A stretch of DNA of 64,000 bases from Phocoena phocoena (GCF_963924675.1 NC_089223.1:9312881-9376880), one strand, 5' to 3'; positions 25,175 through 36,516 are shown, counted from the first letter of the stretch. Translations and numbers: made by a program. The notes: generated from the sequence alone by a model not told the origin.

Positions 25175-25795
25175 AGGTCTATTCGTTTTCTATGGATGCT
25201 ATAAAAAATAACCACAAACTTAAGTTCACAGCTTAATTATCTCACAGTTTCTGTAGATCAAAAGACTCACGTGGGTCTTACTAGGCTAAAATCAAGAAGT
25301 TCACCAGGATTGCATTTCTTACTGGAGGCTCTGCAGAGGACTCTATTTCCCAGCTCATTCATGTTGTTGGCCAAATTCAGTCTCTTGAGGCTGCAGGACT
25401 GAGATCTCCATCTCCTAGTTACCTGTCAGCAACCACCTTTGCTCCTAGAGGCCTCTATCTAGTTCATGCAAACAGCCACCTATATCAAATCCTTCTCACA
25501 CTTGAAATCTCTGACTTTACCTGTTGCTGTTCCTGTTCTGCCTTTCTTTTCCACTGTATCTATCTGACTCCAGCCAGAGAATGTTTGCTGCTTTTAAGGG
25601 ACCATGTGGGTAGAGTGGGCCCATCTGGATAACCTAGCTTACTCTCCTTATTTTAAGGTCCATAGCCTCAATTACATCTGCAAAGTCCTTTTTTTTTTTT
25701 TTTTTCCTGTGTAACATAATGTATTCACAGGTTCCAGGGATTAAGACAGGGACGTCTTTGGAGAACCATGATTCAGCCTGCCATGTGGGGAATTA
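25175..25795 (+). repeat. Old LTR-like or related repeat, family undetermined
   Basis: About 600 bp with phrases common to old mammalian LTR-derived repeats: 'ttctatggatgctataaaaa', 'ttatctcacagtttctgtag', 'aattacatctgcaaagtcct', 'tgtaacataatgtattcac', and a right end 'gattcagcctgccatgtg'. It contains a 17-T run at 25689-25705. Similar wording at 56.19-56.72 kb suggests a related family. Classification is uncertain. Confidence 0.5.
25689..25705 (+). repeat. T17 homopolymer
   Basis: Seventeen T inside the old repeat, in the place where related copies read 'cttttgccatgtaac'. It looks like a local expansion. Confidence 0.9.
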
Positions 25796-25796
25796 A

Positions 25797-25985
25797 TTCA
25801 TTCATGCCTTCAGCTACAGCATTAACCGGGCCAGGCTCTGCAGTGTAAAAAAAAAGAATGCTATATTTCTCTATTTCAAGGATTTTACAGTCTAGACTGT
25901 GTAGAATCAGATGAGGGAATCAGAGACAGATATCTTATTAATGATACAATTCACCTGAAATAGTGATTCCTAGATAGACTATAAT
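25797..25985 (+). repeat. Ancient interspersed repeat fragment
   Basis: 'aattcattcatgccttc' followed by 'gccaggctctgcagtg' and 'caaggattttacagtctaga' is the usual order in a widespread mammalian repeat ('gccaggcactg...ctcacagtctag'). The family is not fixed; another copy is at about 33.03 kb. Confidence 0.4.
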
Positions 25986-27372
25986 CCTTATGTTAATAAA
26001 GATTAAATAATGAGTCTCAGGCAGCAGAATCAATTGCAAGTATTTCCATTTAGAAAATCTATCTGCTTATCATGGTCCCAGTTAGGGGACTTGGTACCAT
26101 CTCAGTCTCCAGATCCAGGAGACAGCGACTCAGTCATTAAACCTAAATAGAGTTCCAGTCCCTCAAAGGGACTGAGGCATCGTGAGTGAAAGTAGTGAAA
26201 ACTTAGAAATAGCGACCAAGGTGGAAACATAGTGGTAGAACTCAACCATATAGTAGTAAAAAGGAAGAGGACACTGGGATTTGGGGGAACTATGCACATA
26301 CAGAGGAATTTCCGGGTGTTGTGTCTGACTGGTACTAAAGAGACTTAAGGAAACAAGTTAGAACAGCAGTCATTACTGGGTGGGTTTAGGAGCAACATAA
26401 GCTTGTGTGCCAACACCTGCCCCAGGGTTCTGAAGCAGTAAAGGACTGATCCTGGAGATTGTGTCAGGAGGCCATGAACTCACAGAACTTGACCATCCTT
26501 TACTACATTCTATGTAGATTGGGCAATTCTCTGTCAAACTGGAAGCTTTTCTCTGTATTTTAGATAAAAGGTGTAAATGGGTAAAACAAGATGCCAGGTG
26601 GTAATGGCAGCTGAGAACTTAAGGTTTGGAACATGAAAGATGTTTTTGGAAACAGATTCATGTCACATGGGTCAATAGTACTTTGCTGAATTCAGCTTTT
26701 TAAGACAATTGTGGGCTTGAATATATTATTTTCCATCTTTCTTTCCTTCCTCCCTTTCCATTTAATATGGATTGTATTAGTATCTTTTACAATAATCCAT
26801 TAGGGAGAAACTTATGAGGAGAGTTGGGAATCTTCAAGTGTTTTTCATTTTTAGTGACTAGAATAGAGGGTGATATTAGTATATGCCAAGCCCAGATACC
26901 TTACTTTTTGCCCTGCTCAGCACATTTTGCTTCCTAAGTAGAGGACATCCATTTCTCCCCCAGAAATGGGGCATTCTGTATGAAAACAAAGAAAAATTAA
27001 ATGATTTCCAAAGGATTATATTTTTTAGTGAGAAAATAACAGCTAAAATATCACTATATAATTCCTACTCTCCCAATCTTTTTCTCTCATTAAAATGGAA
27101 AAGAAGAGGAAAGAGCTTTATCGTATTTATATAGACAAATCTTTCCTACTGATGTAAAGTGAGAGAAAGGAGAGAGCCAAAGCAGGTCTTTTGGGAGAGC
27201 CTCTGATTCAGGAAATAGCACCCCGGAAGCTTCTGAGAAGTAAAGATAAAAGAGAGGAGTTGATAGGGGAGAAAAAATAGTTATGAGCCTGGGAAGGAAT
27301 TGCCTTTTAGATTTTTTAAGAGTCACATTTCTAAGAGTTTTGAGACTTTTCTAATGAATGAGCTTGACCTTT
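25986..27372. other. Unique intergenic sequence
   Basis: No repeat is recognised. Open frames at 26102-26299, 26883-27134 and 27090-27326 have no domain. Confidence 0.4.
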
Positions 27373-27387
27373 AAATAGCCATTGGCA

Positions 27388-27695
27388 GGGCTTCCCTGGT
27401 GACACAGTGGTTGAGAATCTGCCTGCTAATGCAGGGGACATGGGTTCGAGCCCTGGTCTGGGAAGATCCCACATGCCGCAGAGCAACTAGGCCCGTGAGC
27501 CACAACTACTGAGCCTGCGTGTATGGAGCCTGTGCTCCACAACAAGAGAGGCCGTGATAGTGAGAGGCCCGCACACCGCGATGAAGAGTGGCCCCTGCTT
27601 GCCACAACTAGAGAAAGCCCTCGCACAGAAACGAAGACCCAACACAGCAAAAATAAATTAATTAATAAACTCCTACCCCTCAAGATCTAAAAAAA
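27388..27695 (+). mobile_element. CHR-2-type SINE (long form)
   Basis: The perfect 15-bp duplication 'aaatagccattggca' flanks it at 27373-27387 and 27696-27710. The head 'gggcttccctggtgacacag' and the B-box-like 'gggttcgagccc' mark the tRNA-derived part. After the usual CHR-1 end it continues with 'gagtggcccctgcttgcc' and 'agcaaaaataaattaatta', the longer CHR-2-type tail. Confidence 0.93.
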
Positions 27696-27710
27696 AAATA
27701 GCCATTGGCA

Positions 27711-28899
27711 TGTATGTACGTTGATCATTGCTTCTATTTCAATTTTGTATTCGAAATCCCACCAGAGAAGCAGTCTATTGCTTATAACAATCTAACCTGA
27801 TGCAGGTAACAGAAAGTCAATCCTCAAGAGGGCATTACCCAACCCTGGAGCCGAGGCTCCGGTTTCCGTTGGCCTTTGGGGATCAAATCTCATTTCCAAT
27901 TGTGTCCTAGTTGCCGTGCATTATGCAAGCCTAAGTGATATCTGGCAGTTCTGATGCTATATTTAATTGTATGTGTTCACACTATGGTTTTATTGCCAAT
28001 TGGATTCTGAATATTTATGACATTATTCAAGGGGCACAAGATCATGGATATTGAGGACAGAGGTTTATGCCTGGATTTTTGGCTCACTCCAGATGTGACC
28101 CTCCATAAGTTAGTCACCTTTCTCTTGATTCAGCAAGAACTGCAACCTATGTTGGCTTGTGGCAAAGCTAACCGCAGGTGGTTTCCACATGAGATGTAGG
28201 TTCCGTATAATTTGTCGTGTTTTCCTGTGAATCTTATGTGAATTAGCTTTTACCTCATAAATCACAGAGAAGAGAAATTTCTAAAGATTGTTATAAAGCA
28301 CTTGTGTTAAAAAGTGTGTATTGCTATGGAAATGATAATAACTATTGGAATAGAGATTAACTGAGGGACTAAAAATAGCTCACTCCAGGCAAAATTGAGC
28401 ATGTTCTTTTAATTGTGCTAGTATTATACAGAAAAAATAAGCAAAGATTTTAAGATGATATGTTTTATTCAACAGCCTCACTGACATAATTCTCTTGGGT
28501 CTTCTCATTTGAGATTGCCTCTGCTAATTGCCTTAACATTTTCCAACAAGTATATTACAGGGCCAAGAATGCCCAGTGTCCAAATCACTGATGCTTGGGG
28601 CGGGTGGGCCACAGCTGCATGAGACATAAAAATCACAGCTGGAATGCTGTTCTTCTTTGTCTAATTCTTAATATTTTATCTTAAAATATAGTGCTCAATT
28701 CTGGAAATATGACCATACTTATTCTTTAGGAAAACTATCCAATATTCCTAATTTTTCTACACTTTTAAATGAAACCCTGAAAACTTATATTATAGTTTTG
28801 CTAATCCTGACAATTATTATTTCTTCGACAACATAATTATGAGAATTCCACCTTTCTTTTAAATTTGTTTAATTCACTTAGTTGATTTCCAGTCATATA
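27711..28899. other. Unique sequence with a possible regulatory patch
   Basis: No transposon is recognised. Paired CAGCTG E-boxes at 28612-28617 and 28636-28641 sit in a block (about 28470-28720) free of repeats. The 60-codon frame at 28017-28199 has no domain. Confidence 0.35.
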
Positions 28900-28915
28900 A
28901 AGTCTACCATTTTAT

Positions 28916-29275
28916 TTTATTTTTTTAATTTTTTCTTTTTCTTTTTCTTTTTGGCTGTGTCGGGTCTTAGTTGCAGCACACGGGGTCTTCGTTGAGGCAT
29001 GTGGGATATTTTGTTGCGGCGCGGGCTCTTCATTGTGGTGCACAGGCTTCTCTCTAGTTGTGGCATGTGGGTTTTCTCTCTCTAGTTGTGTTGCACAGGC
29101 TGCAGGACATGTGGTCTCTGTAGTTTATGGCACGTGGGCTCTCTTGTTGAGGCATGCAAGCTCAGTAGTTGTGGTGCTGAGGCATGTGGGATCTTAGTTC
29201 CCTGACAAGGGATCGAACCCATGTCCCCTGCATTGGAAGGCGGATTCTTTACCACTGGACCACCAGGGAAGTCCC
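28916..29275 (-). mobile_element. CHR-2-type SINE, antisense
   Basis: Flanked by the perfect 16-bp duplication 'aagtctaccattttat' at 28900-28915 and 29276-29291. The tRNA-like head is at the right ('accaccagggaagtccc' on the plus strand). The left end is a T-rich tail with 'tttctttttctttttct'. Internal repetition of a 'ttgtggcatgtggg'-like unit is typical of the long form. Confidence 0.92.
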
Positions 29276-29532
29276 AAGTCTACCATTTTATAAACCAGAA
29301 TATAATAATGTTGGAAAGTAAAGCTATAGGTTACCACATATACTCCCTAATATAGCAAAGCCATATCTGAACAGAATTTATTCTGAATCTGAAGAAAAGC
29401 AAAACATGGGTCAAACATAAAGACAAACACATTTAATAAAACAGGGTATAACTTTGCTAGTTTTTGATTTACAAGAAAATTACACATAGAAACACTAAAT
29501 TAATTCTTATTTTATTAAATAATAATATGATA

Positions 29533-29744
29533 GGGCTTCCCTGGTGGCACAGTGGTTGGGAGTCCACCTGCCGATGCACTGGACACGGGTTCGTGCCCCG
29601 GTCCGGGAGGATCCCGCGTGCCGTGGAGCGGCTGGGCCCGTGAGTCATGGCCGCTGAGCCTGCACATCTGGAGCCTGTGCTCTGCAACGTGAGAGGCCAC
29701 AGCAGTGAGGGGCCCACGTACCACAAAAAAAAAAAAAAAAAAAG
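29533..29744 (+). mobile_element. CHR-1-type SINE
   Basis: A 17-bp duplication 'taaataataatatgata' flanks it at 29516-29532 and 29745-29761. The element has the standard head, the B-box-like 'gggttcgtgcccc', and a poly(A) tail of about 19. Minus-strand frames of 85-89 codons here are SINE shadows. Confidence 0.95.
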
Positions 29745-29761
29745 TAAATAATAATATGATA

Positions 29762-30540
29762 TACAATAATTTTACCAAATACACTTGATCAGATACCTAT
29801 TCAGAATTCTATTTTCTAAGGAATTAAAGCAAAGAATCCAAAGAGACAAGTTGATTTTATTTAACTTTCAGACAAAGAAAATTATTTAATTTATGGGAAA
29901 GTTCTTTTTCTTGGCATTTGCCTGTTCTCTTCTTTATTACCACTTGATTGCTTTTCTTCCATGGGCTATTTCTCACTGCCCTATTTTTCCTACTTCTTTA
30001 ACAAGAAAAGACTCCTGGAAAGCATAATTAACATCTTCAAGTGGATATAAGAGTCTTAGCTTCCTACTAGATAATATAGGCATTCTAGTTCCAAAATTCT
30101 ATTTTAAAAATGTTGTTATATTTATTTCCACTCAATTTGAAGGCTGGGGTAGAAAGGCCTTAAGATTTTGTTAAAGAGCATTGCTGCTAGTAATCCCTGG
30201 AGTAGATAGATAATTCATTTAGAAATACAGTCTTAAAAAATTAAAAAAACAACTTTAGTTATTTTAAAATACTAATGAGTGCTCTTTACATGGTAGAGCT
30301 GATACAAGTTTGTGAATTTCCTATTTACTAAATCTCACTATCTTTTCTATCAGGCATGAAACACATATATATCTAGCACCACCTGCCATTACATTGTTAT
30401 TGATGAGAGGTATCAATTGCTTGCAAATAGAATCATTCTTCATTATAAGCGGCAGAGATCCATCCCTCAATCCCTCCCTCTCTTTCTCTTAAATGATATG
30501 TGTCTTTTCCTTAACCAATTTCCTTGGAATATATCATTAT
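29762..30540. other. No recognised feature
   Basis: Unique AT-rich sequence. The 70-codon frame at 30417-30629 runs into the LTR and has no domain. Confidence 0.4.
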
Positions 30541-30544
30541 TATG

Positions 30545-30958
30545 GGATGGATGTTTATGCCTTCCAAAATTTAATGTTGAAGCCCCAGTGTGGTGGTATT
30601 TGGAGATGGGGTCTTCGGGAGGTAATTAGGGTTGGATGAGGTCATGATGGTGTGGCACCCATGATGGGATTAGTGCCCTTATGAGAAGAGACACCAGAGA
30701 GCTTGTTTTTTCTCTCTCTCTCTCTCCCTCATTCTCTCTTTCTCTCTTCCCCTCACAACCCACCCCTGCCTTGTGAGGACACAGGGAGAAGACAGCAGTC
30801 TGCTAGCCAGGAAGAGAGCTCTCACCAGAACTCGACCATGCTGGCACCCTGATCTCGGACTTCCAGCCTCAGAACTGTGAGAAATAAATGTTTGTTGTTA
30901 ATAAGCCACCCAGTCAGTCTATGGTATTTTGTTGTAGCAGCCCAAAAGGACTAAGACA
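30545..30958 (+). repeat. MST-like MaLR LTR
   Basis: The same LTR class as 1862-2222: 'gtgtggtggtatttggagat', 'aggtaattagggttggatga', 'ttagtgcccttatgagaaga', 'ttgtgaggacacagggagaa', 'gatctcggacttccagcctc', ending 'ggactaagacac'. A CT-rich expansion lies at about 30710-30750. It is non-coding. Confidence 0.82.
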
Positions 30959-33029
30959 CAGCCAAAGCTAACCCAATCATAGTATTCATTTTTTCATCCA
31001 AATAGGTTTAACAAGGACATATTCAATCTAAGCAGCTTTCTTGACCATGCCTCCTCCGCTAAAGGCATGTTTACAACCATAATTCAATGACTTAGTGCTT
31101 TCATTCTTCTGTGTATTTACTTAGCATTAATGTTTTAGCAGGAGACAATGGTGCCTTGCAAATACTACAAATGTTTTAGTACTACAACACTCAACAAGAT
31201 GCAGACTCCTGCATATGTGTTTGGAAAGGTGGAAAAGACTAAATTTCTAAAGAGGTGGGTGATAAATTCTAAAACTGAAAATTTGTTTATTTCTAGACAA
31301 TAGAATATATTATGTAAAATTATGTTTTTTAAAACTGTGCCTGTATTCTTCTCACTAGTATTATAAAACTGTTCATTGCATTGCAAATTGACTACAGTAT
31401 TCATTACAAAGTGAAATAATAAATAGAAACAATGAAAAGAACGTTTCCTAATAAGGATAATTTATTTTCATCTAGAGAATTTATTATACTTCCATGCATT
31501 GCTATTCTTGAGTTGAGCAGCATTTACCTCCCCACAGCTGAGACAAGCTTACAATTTTTTAATCAGAGGAAACTAGCAATTTTACTATTTTAACTAGATT
31601 ATAATATATAGTCTTGCTGTTTTTGCCACAAAGCCCTGGCTGCTGAACTGTGATATATGTCATTGACATGATCATGTAGTGGGGCAAAAAATAAGAATGT
31701 TCTTGTATATGTGCAACTCTATATGCATCTTTTAGAATATTCCAATAAATCTCATGTTATTATCCATGAGAAATTTAACTAGGCTAATTGACTACATGGA
31801 GCAAATTAGTGTAAACCTCATTTATTTAATATAGTCATAAGAAATTGAAAATGTCTTTTTTAATTATCCAACTTAGAAAGGCCACAAAAGTCTTACTAGG
31901 GAATTTTTAATGTGACATATAACTGGTTGATATATTAATTAAAATTAAGTCTGTATATTATATACATGCATATTATATATATATACATATTAAAGTAAAA
32001 TGTTGGCTAATAGCAAATGCTATGAAAAATAAATATCAGCTTAGTAATTACAATCCAAGTTAAATCATTTAATTCTAAAGCTATATATATGTTTGGTCTA
32101 TTGAATTTTATGTTTCAATAAAAGTGTTTTCATAGAAAACCTTTTATGAAGTCTATGAATATAAGAATTTCTCAATAATCTGATCATGGGAAATAAAATA
32201 CTTTTCCTCTGTTAATATTATTGTCTAATAATGTCATGATATAATAAATACAGAAATAAAATAATCATTATTGTTTTGGCCTTAATTAATAGTAAAATTA
32301 CAGTAAAATTTTTACTAATTTACACTAGTGAAAGAGAAAGAACAGTGAATTGATGGAATTCAGAATCATAAAAAATAGTTTAAAGAATTATGGTTTTATT
32401 ATGTTCATATAGATATCAAAAGTAGGTTAACAAAGTGATATCAAATGTCCTGAGAAACACTAACTTAATAGATAAAGGGGAATGATTTATACAGTTTCTC
32501 ATGACTTATTATTAATAAAATCTTTAGATTTTATTCTCTTAAACAGTTTAGACATGCTCCTTGCAAACACTATTACCAAGGCATAATTTTTTTTTAAAGC
32601 TAGCTGTATTGCCAGGGGTTAGAAATAAGCTCTGGGAAAAGAAAAATAGACTCTTTGCATTCCACCCTCAAAACCAGCTCCTTCTGACAGCATAAAAGAG
32701 AACATATTATTCCTGCTTCCCTAGGAATAAAATAAAATTTTCTGGTAACTGAAATCAGGAGCTTACAAGACATATACTTGATACAGGCAAAAGCTATAAT
32801 TCAGGCAATGTGTACAATTTCTAGTCAAGTTCTAGGAAAGTTATTGTGGCTAATCTAAATATTGCCTAGAATATACAAATGACATCTGACTTACTTATGA
32901 AATACATTTTTTAATCTTTCTTTAGAAATTTGAGATTGACACAAGGAAGTCTATTACCACTGCCTATTACCTATCTTCTCCCTAGGACTTGGGTGAGAGA
33001 TGAATTCACTCAATCACTATTTTAAGAAA
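30959..33029. other. Very AT-rich, repeat-poor block
   Basis: About 2 kb with no recognised SINE, LINE or LTR, many TAAT/ATTA words and an interrupted TA tract at about 31955-31990. The 79-codon minus frame at 31165-31404 has no domain. Confidence 0.4.
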
Positions 33030-33235
33030 GATTAAATGAAAGCTTACTTTGTGCCAGGCACTGAGCAAGGTGCTGAGTATACAGTTCAAAACAGATACAG
33101 TCTTCATCCTCATGGTCCATAGAGTTAAATGAAAGAGCTAGATACTAAACAATTTGTAATACAAATAAATAATTACAATTGCTATAATGCTATGAAGGAA
33201 AAAATAAAGATGTTATAATTGAAATGCTTCACCTG
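33030..33235 (+). repeat. Ancient mammalian interspersed repeat, family undetermined
   Basis: 'tactttgtgccaggcactga', 'aaggtgctgagtatacagtt', 'cttcatcctcatggtcc' and 'ataatgctatgaaggaaaa' follow the order of a very common old mammalian repeat. Non-coding. Confidence 0.55.
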
Positions 33236-33604
33236 GATCCCAAACAGAGGAATCTGCAAGAATTTGGCCATGTTTTTCTATCCAGGAATGATCAAGATAG
33301 AGAAATCTTAAACCCAAAGACATCATTAAACTAGTCATTAGAGAGTACACTTGTTCTAAAGCACAAATAATTTCTTAGGCTTTACCTGTGGCTTAAGTGA
33401 AATGAATCTTAGTATCCTCTCTCTCTCTGTTTTCTGTTTATATTCACAAAACCATATTTTGATTACCAACTTAGAATTCCTGGTACTAACTTTACCCTGG
33501 GAAGGAAATGCTCTGGACAACACACACAAATATTTTAGTCACTGGAAAAATTTTTCCACATTAGAATGTAATATGTGAGTGCAAGAAATTGTTTTTCTTC
33601 CCCC

Positions 33605-34330
33605 CAGCTTTACTGAGATATGATTGACATATATCATATATAAGTTTAAGGTATACAACGTGATGATTTGATACACGTGTATATTGTGGAATAATTATTA
33701 CAATAAGGTTAGTTAACACTTCCATCACCTCACATAATTACCATTTTTTATAGTGAGAACATTTAAGATCTACTCTCTTAGCAACTTTCAAGTATGTAGT
33801 GCAGCATTGTTAACCAGAGTCCCCAAGCTGTACATTAGGTCCCCACAATCTATTCGTCTTAGGACTAGAAGTTTGTACCCTTTGACCAACACCTTCCCAT
33901 TCTACACACCTCCCACCCTCAGCTCCTGTTTCTATTTCTATACGTTTGGAGTTTTTAGATTCCACATATAAGTGAGATCATACAGTATTTTTCTTTCTCT
34001 GCCTGACTTTTTTCACTTAGTATAATGGCCTCAAGTTCCATTCATTTTGTCATAAAAAGCAGAATTTTCTTCATTTTTATGGTTGAATAAAATTCCACTG
34101 CATATATATACCACATCTTTTTTATCCATCATCTGTTGATGGTCATTTAAGTTGCTTCCATACCTTGGCTATTGTGAATAATGTTACAGTGAACATGGGG
34201 GTGCAGATATCTTTTCAAGATAGTGATTTTATGTCCTTCAGACATATACCCAGAACTGGGATTGCTGGATCCTATCATAATTTTATTTTTAATTAAAAAA
34301 ATGTTTTTGAGGAAATGTCATACTGTTTTC
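33605..34330 (-). mobile_element. Antisense L1M 3' part
   Basis: The plus strand reads as reversed L1: 'actgagatatgattgacata', 'tacaatctattcgtctt'-like wording, 'ccacatataagtgagatcat', 'tggctattgtgaataatgtt', 'gggattgctggatcc'. The last matches the reversed ORF2 C-terminal DNA. It is an older L1 than the 22, 38 and 49 kb copies, and its frames are destroyed. Confidence 0.85.
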
Positions 34331-35268
34331 AGAAGGAGTCAGCCTATGCTAGAGTGCTCCAGGGCTGGGCTCTGTGGTGAAGTCGGGTGCCCACTTCACT
34401 CTCCTCCCACCAGGAGGATGTCTGTTTCTGTACTGGCCTGTCTGGGCTTGGGGAAGCTATGGGGGGGTTAACCTACCTTTCCTACCCTCATCAATGAATC
34501 TTTCCTTATTTCTATGCTTCACTTAGGTGCTGTAATCCCTCACCTATATTTGTAGCTCTTGGTAAGGTATTTTCATGCACAGAAAGCTGTTCAAATTGGT
34601 GTTGTTTGCTCTGTTTTTGACATGAAGTTTGGATGTGGCGGTGGCTGATGCCTTTTCCCTATATCTGTTATTTTTCCGTTTTTCTTTCATAAGAAGGGAA
34701 CTATACTGAGTAACCCTGCCAGCCTTTCTCTATCCTCACATTAGCTCTTCCCCTGGGAGAAGTAGTGAGTTAATTTGATAGGAGTTTGGAATGAGAAACT
34801 GGGCATGTTGTTCATCTCCTTTGACTACCCTCTATCTTTCCCAAGGAATCATCCATTGACTTCACTTCTGCCTATCTAATTCGTCATAAAAAGCTAATCA
34901 TTTCTATATTAGTGATAGTTTAAATCTAACTTCTCAAGAAAATAAACTGGAAATTTGTCATTAGGTGCCTTCCCATATGATAAAGAGTATGTCTACATTA
35001 ATTTTTAAATTATTCATCAAAAAGCAAACAAAAGTATTTTCAAAACACTTGAGGTTAGCATAGAGCTCTTAGGGATCTATAAACCTGAGTGAGTAATGAG
35101 ATCCTCAATAGTAAGTAATACTAAGAAAATAAATAATTTATTGTAAAAATGAGGGTTTTTCTTTTTACAGACTTTTTGGCATTATGTTAAACTTAGACAT
35201 TTAAGGGATTTGCAGTTTGTGTATAAATAATTAAACACAGATGTATCTTGATTAAAAGGGCAATTCTA
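34331..35268. other. Unassigned sequence beside the L1M copy
   Basis: 34331-34690 is more GC-rich and could be a further L1M piece, but I cannot place it. 34690-35268 is unique AT-rich sequence. The 82-codon frame at 34223-34471 spans the L1 edge and is not a gene. Confidence 0.3.
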
Positions 35269-35500
35269 TTAATTTTTAAACACTTTGATTTATGCCAGAG
35301 AGCACTCTGCCTATGTTTTCCTCTAGGAGTTTTATAGTATCAGGTCTTACCTTTAGGTCTTTAATCCATTTTGAGTTTATTTTTGTGTAGGGTGTTAGAG
35401 AGTGTTCTAACTTCATTCTTTTATGCCACATCAGCACCACATACTGATGAGACTGTCTTTTTCCATGGTATAGTCTTGCTTCCTTTGTCATAGATTAACT

Positions 35501-35690
35501 CAGCAGTCCCCAACCTTTTTGGCACAAGGGACCGGTTTCGTGGAAGATAGTTTTTCCATGGACCGGGGTGGAGTGGGGTGACTGTTCAGGCGGTGATGCG
35601 AACGATGGGGAGCCCCAGATGAAGCTTCGCTCACTGGCCTGTTGCTCACCTCCTGCTGTGTGGTCCGGTTCCTAACAGGCCGAGGCACCG
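35501..35690 (+). mobile_element. hAT-Charlie non-autonomous DNA transposon fragment (MER30/MER1-like)
   Basis: It starts with the terminal sequence 'cagcagtccccaaccttttt' and continues with 'ggcacaagggaccggtttcg', 'tttttccatggaccgg' and 'cacctcctgctgtgtggtcc', ending at 'cctaacaggccgaggcaccg'. The right terminal inverted repeat is missing, so no 8-bp target duplication can be read. It is GC-rich and CpG-bearing against an AT-rich host, and interrupts the antisense L1 segment. Confidence 0.75.
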
Positions 35691-35913
35691 TAAGTGCGTG
35701 GGTTGATTTCTGAGCTTTCTATTCTGTTCCATTGATCTATATGTCTGCTTTTGTGCCATTACCATACTGTTTATTACTCACCCATAAAAAAGAATGAAAT
35801 GATGCTGTTTGCAGCAACATGGATGGACCCTAGAGATTATCATGCTGAGTGAAGTATGTCAAAGACAAATATCATATAATATCACTTACATGTGGAATCT
35901 AAAAAAAGATACA

Positions 35914-36146
35914 GGGCTTCCCTGGTGGTGCAGTGGTTGAGAGTCTGCCTGGCGATGCAGGGGACACGGGTTCATGCCCTGGCCTGGGAAGATCCCACAT
36001 GCCGCAGAGCGGCTGGGCCCGTGAGCCACGGCCGCTGAGCCTGCGCATCCGGAGCCTGTGCTCCGCAACGGGAGAGGCCACAACAGTGAGAGGCCCGTGT
36101 ACCGCAAAAAATAATAATAAATAAATTAAATAAATAAAAAGATACA
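35914..36146 (+). mobile_element. CHR-1-type SINE nested in L1
   Basis: The L1 text 'aatctaaaaaaagataca' is duplicated on both sides (35896-35913, and 36147-36165 with one extra A). Standard CHR head and body, then an A-rich tail with TAA/TAAA units. Frames of 60-80 codons on both strands here are SINE shadows. Confidence 0.93.
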
Positions 36147-36378
36147 AATCTAAAAAAAAGATACAAATGAACTTATTTACAGACTCACAGACATAGAAAA
36201 CAAACCTGTCGTTACCAAAAGGGAGGGAGGTAGGGATAAATTAGGAGTCTGGGATTAACAGATACACACTAATATATATAAAATAGATAAAAAACAAGGA
36301 CCTACTGTATAGCACAGGGAACTCTACGCAATATGTTGTAATAACCTATAATGGAAAAGAATCTGAAAAAAGTATATA

Positions 36379-36422
36379 TTGGATTGGCCAAAAAGTTCGT
36401 TCGGGTTTTTCGTACGGTGTTA
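36379..36422 (+). mobile_element. Mariner-type terminal fragment
   Basis: The segment contains 'ttggattggccaaaaagttc' followed by 'gttcgggtttttcgtacggt'. This is the terminal-inverted-repeat wording of the mariner family found in cetartiodactyl genomes. A TA precedes it, as expected for mariner targets. Only one end (about 44 bp) remains; the other end and the transposase are absent. It interrupts the L1 3' UTR. Confidence 0.75.
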
Positions 36423-36516
36423 GAGATATCTGAATCACTTTCCTGTGCACCTGAAACTAACACAACATTGTAAATCAACTATACTTCAATAAAAATTTTT
36501 TTAATTTAAAACACTT

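Larger units (their letters stand above)
35269..36516 (+). mobile_element. Composite: 5'-inverted L1 carrying three nested insertions
   Basis: Imperfect target duplications 'ttaatttttaaacactt' (35269-35285) and 'ttaatttaaaacactt' (36501-36516) bound it. 35286-35775 is antisense ORF2 DNA, corresponding to about 42098-42410 of the large L1. From about 35776 the L1 is in sense orientation at the ORF2 end and continues to 'aacacaacattgtaaatcaa' and AATAAA. About 700 bp of L1 are missing at the inversion junction. The 3' UTR differs from that of the young copies, so this is an older ruminant/whale-type L1. A hAT piece, a CHR SINE and a mariner end interrupt it. Confidence 0.85.

Noticed and set aside
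29533..29744. tRNA gene at SINE heads
   Set aside because: The heads resemble tRNA (B-box-like 'ggttcg') but cannot fold as a full tRNA and are followed by SINE bodies and poly(A).
35933..36124. Open frames on both strands over CHR SINEs (for example MVESLPGDAGDTGSCPG and similar)
   Set aside because: The same peptides recur at every CHR copy (29.5, 35.9, 44.5, 56.0, 61.2, 62.7 kb). They are translations of the SINE body and not host proteins.
36401..36430. Short inverted repeat near the mariner end as a terminator
   Set aside because: The sequence is the mariner terminus within an L1 3' UTR, and intrinsic terminators are not a feature of this type of genome.
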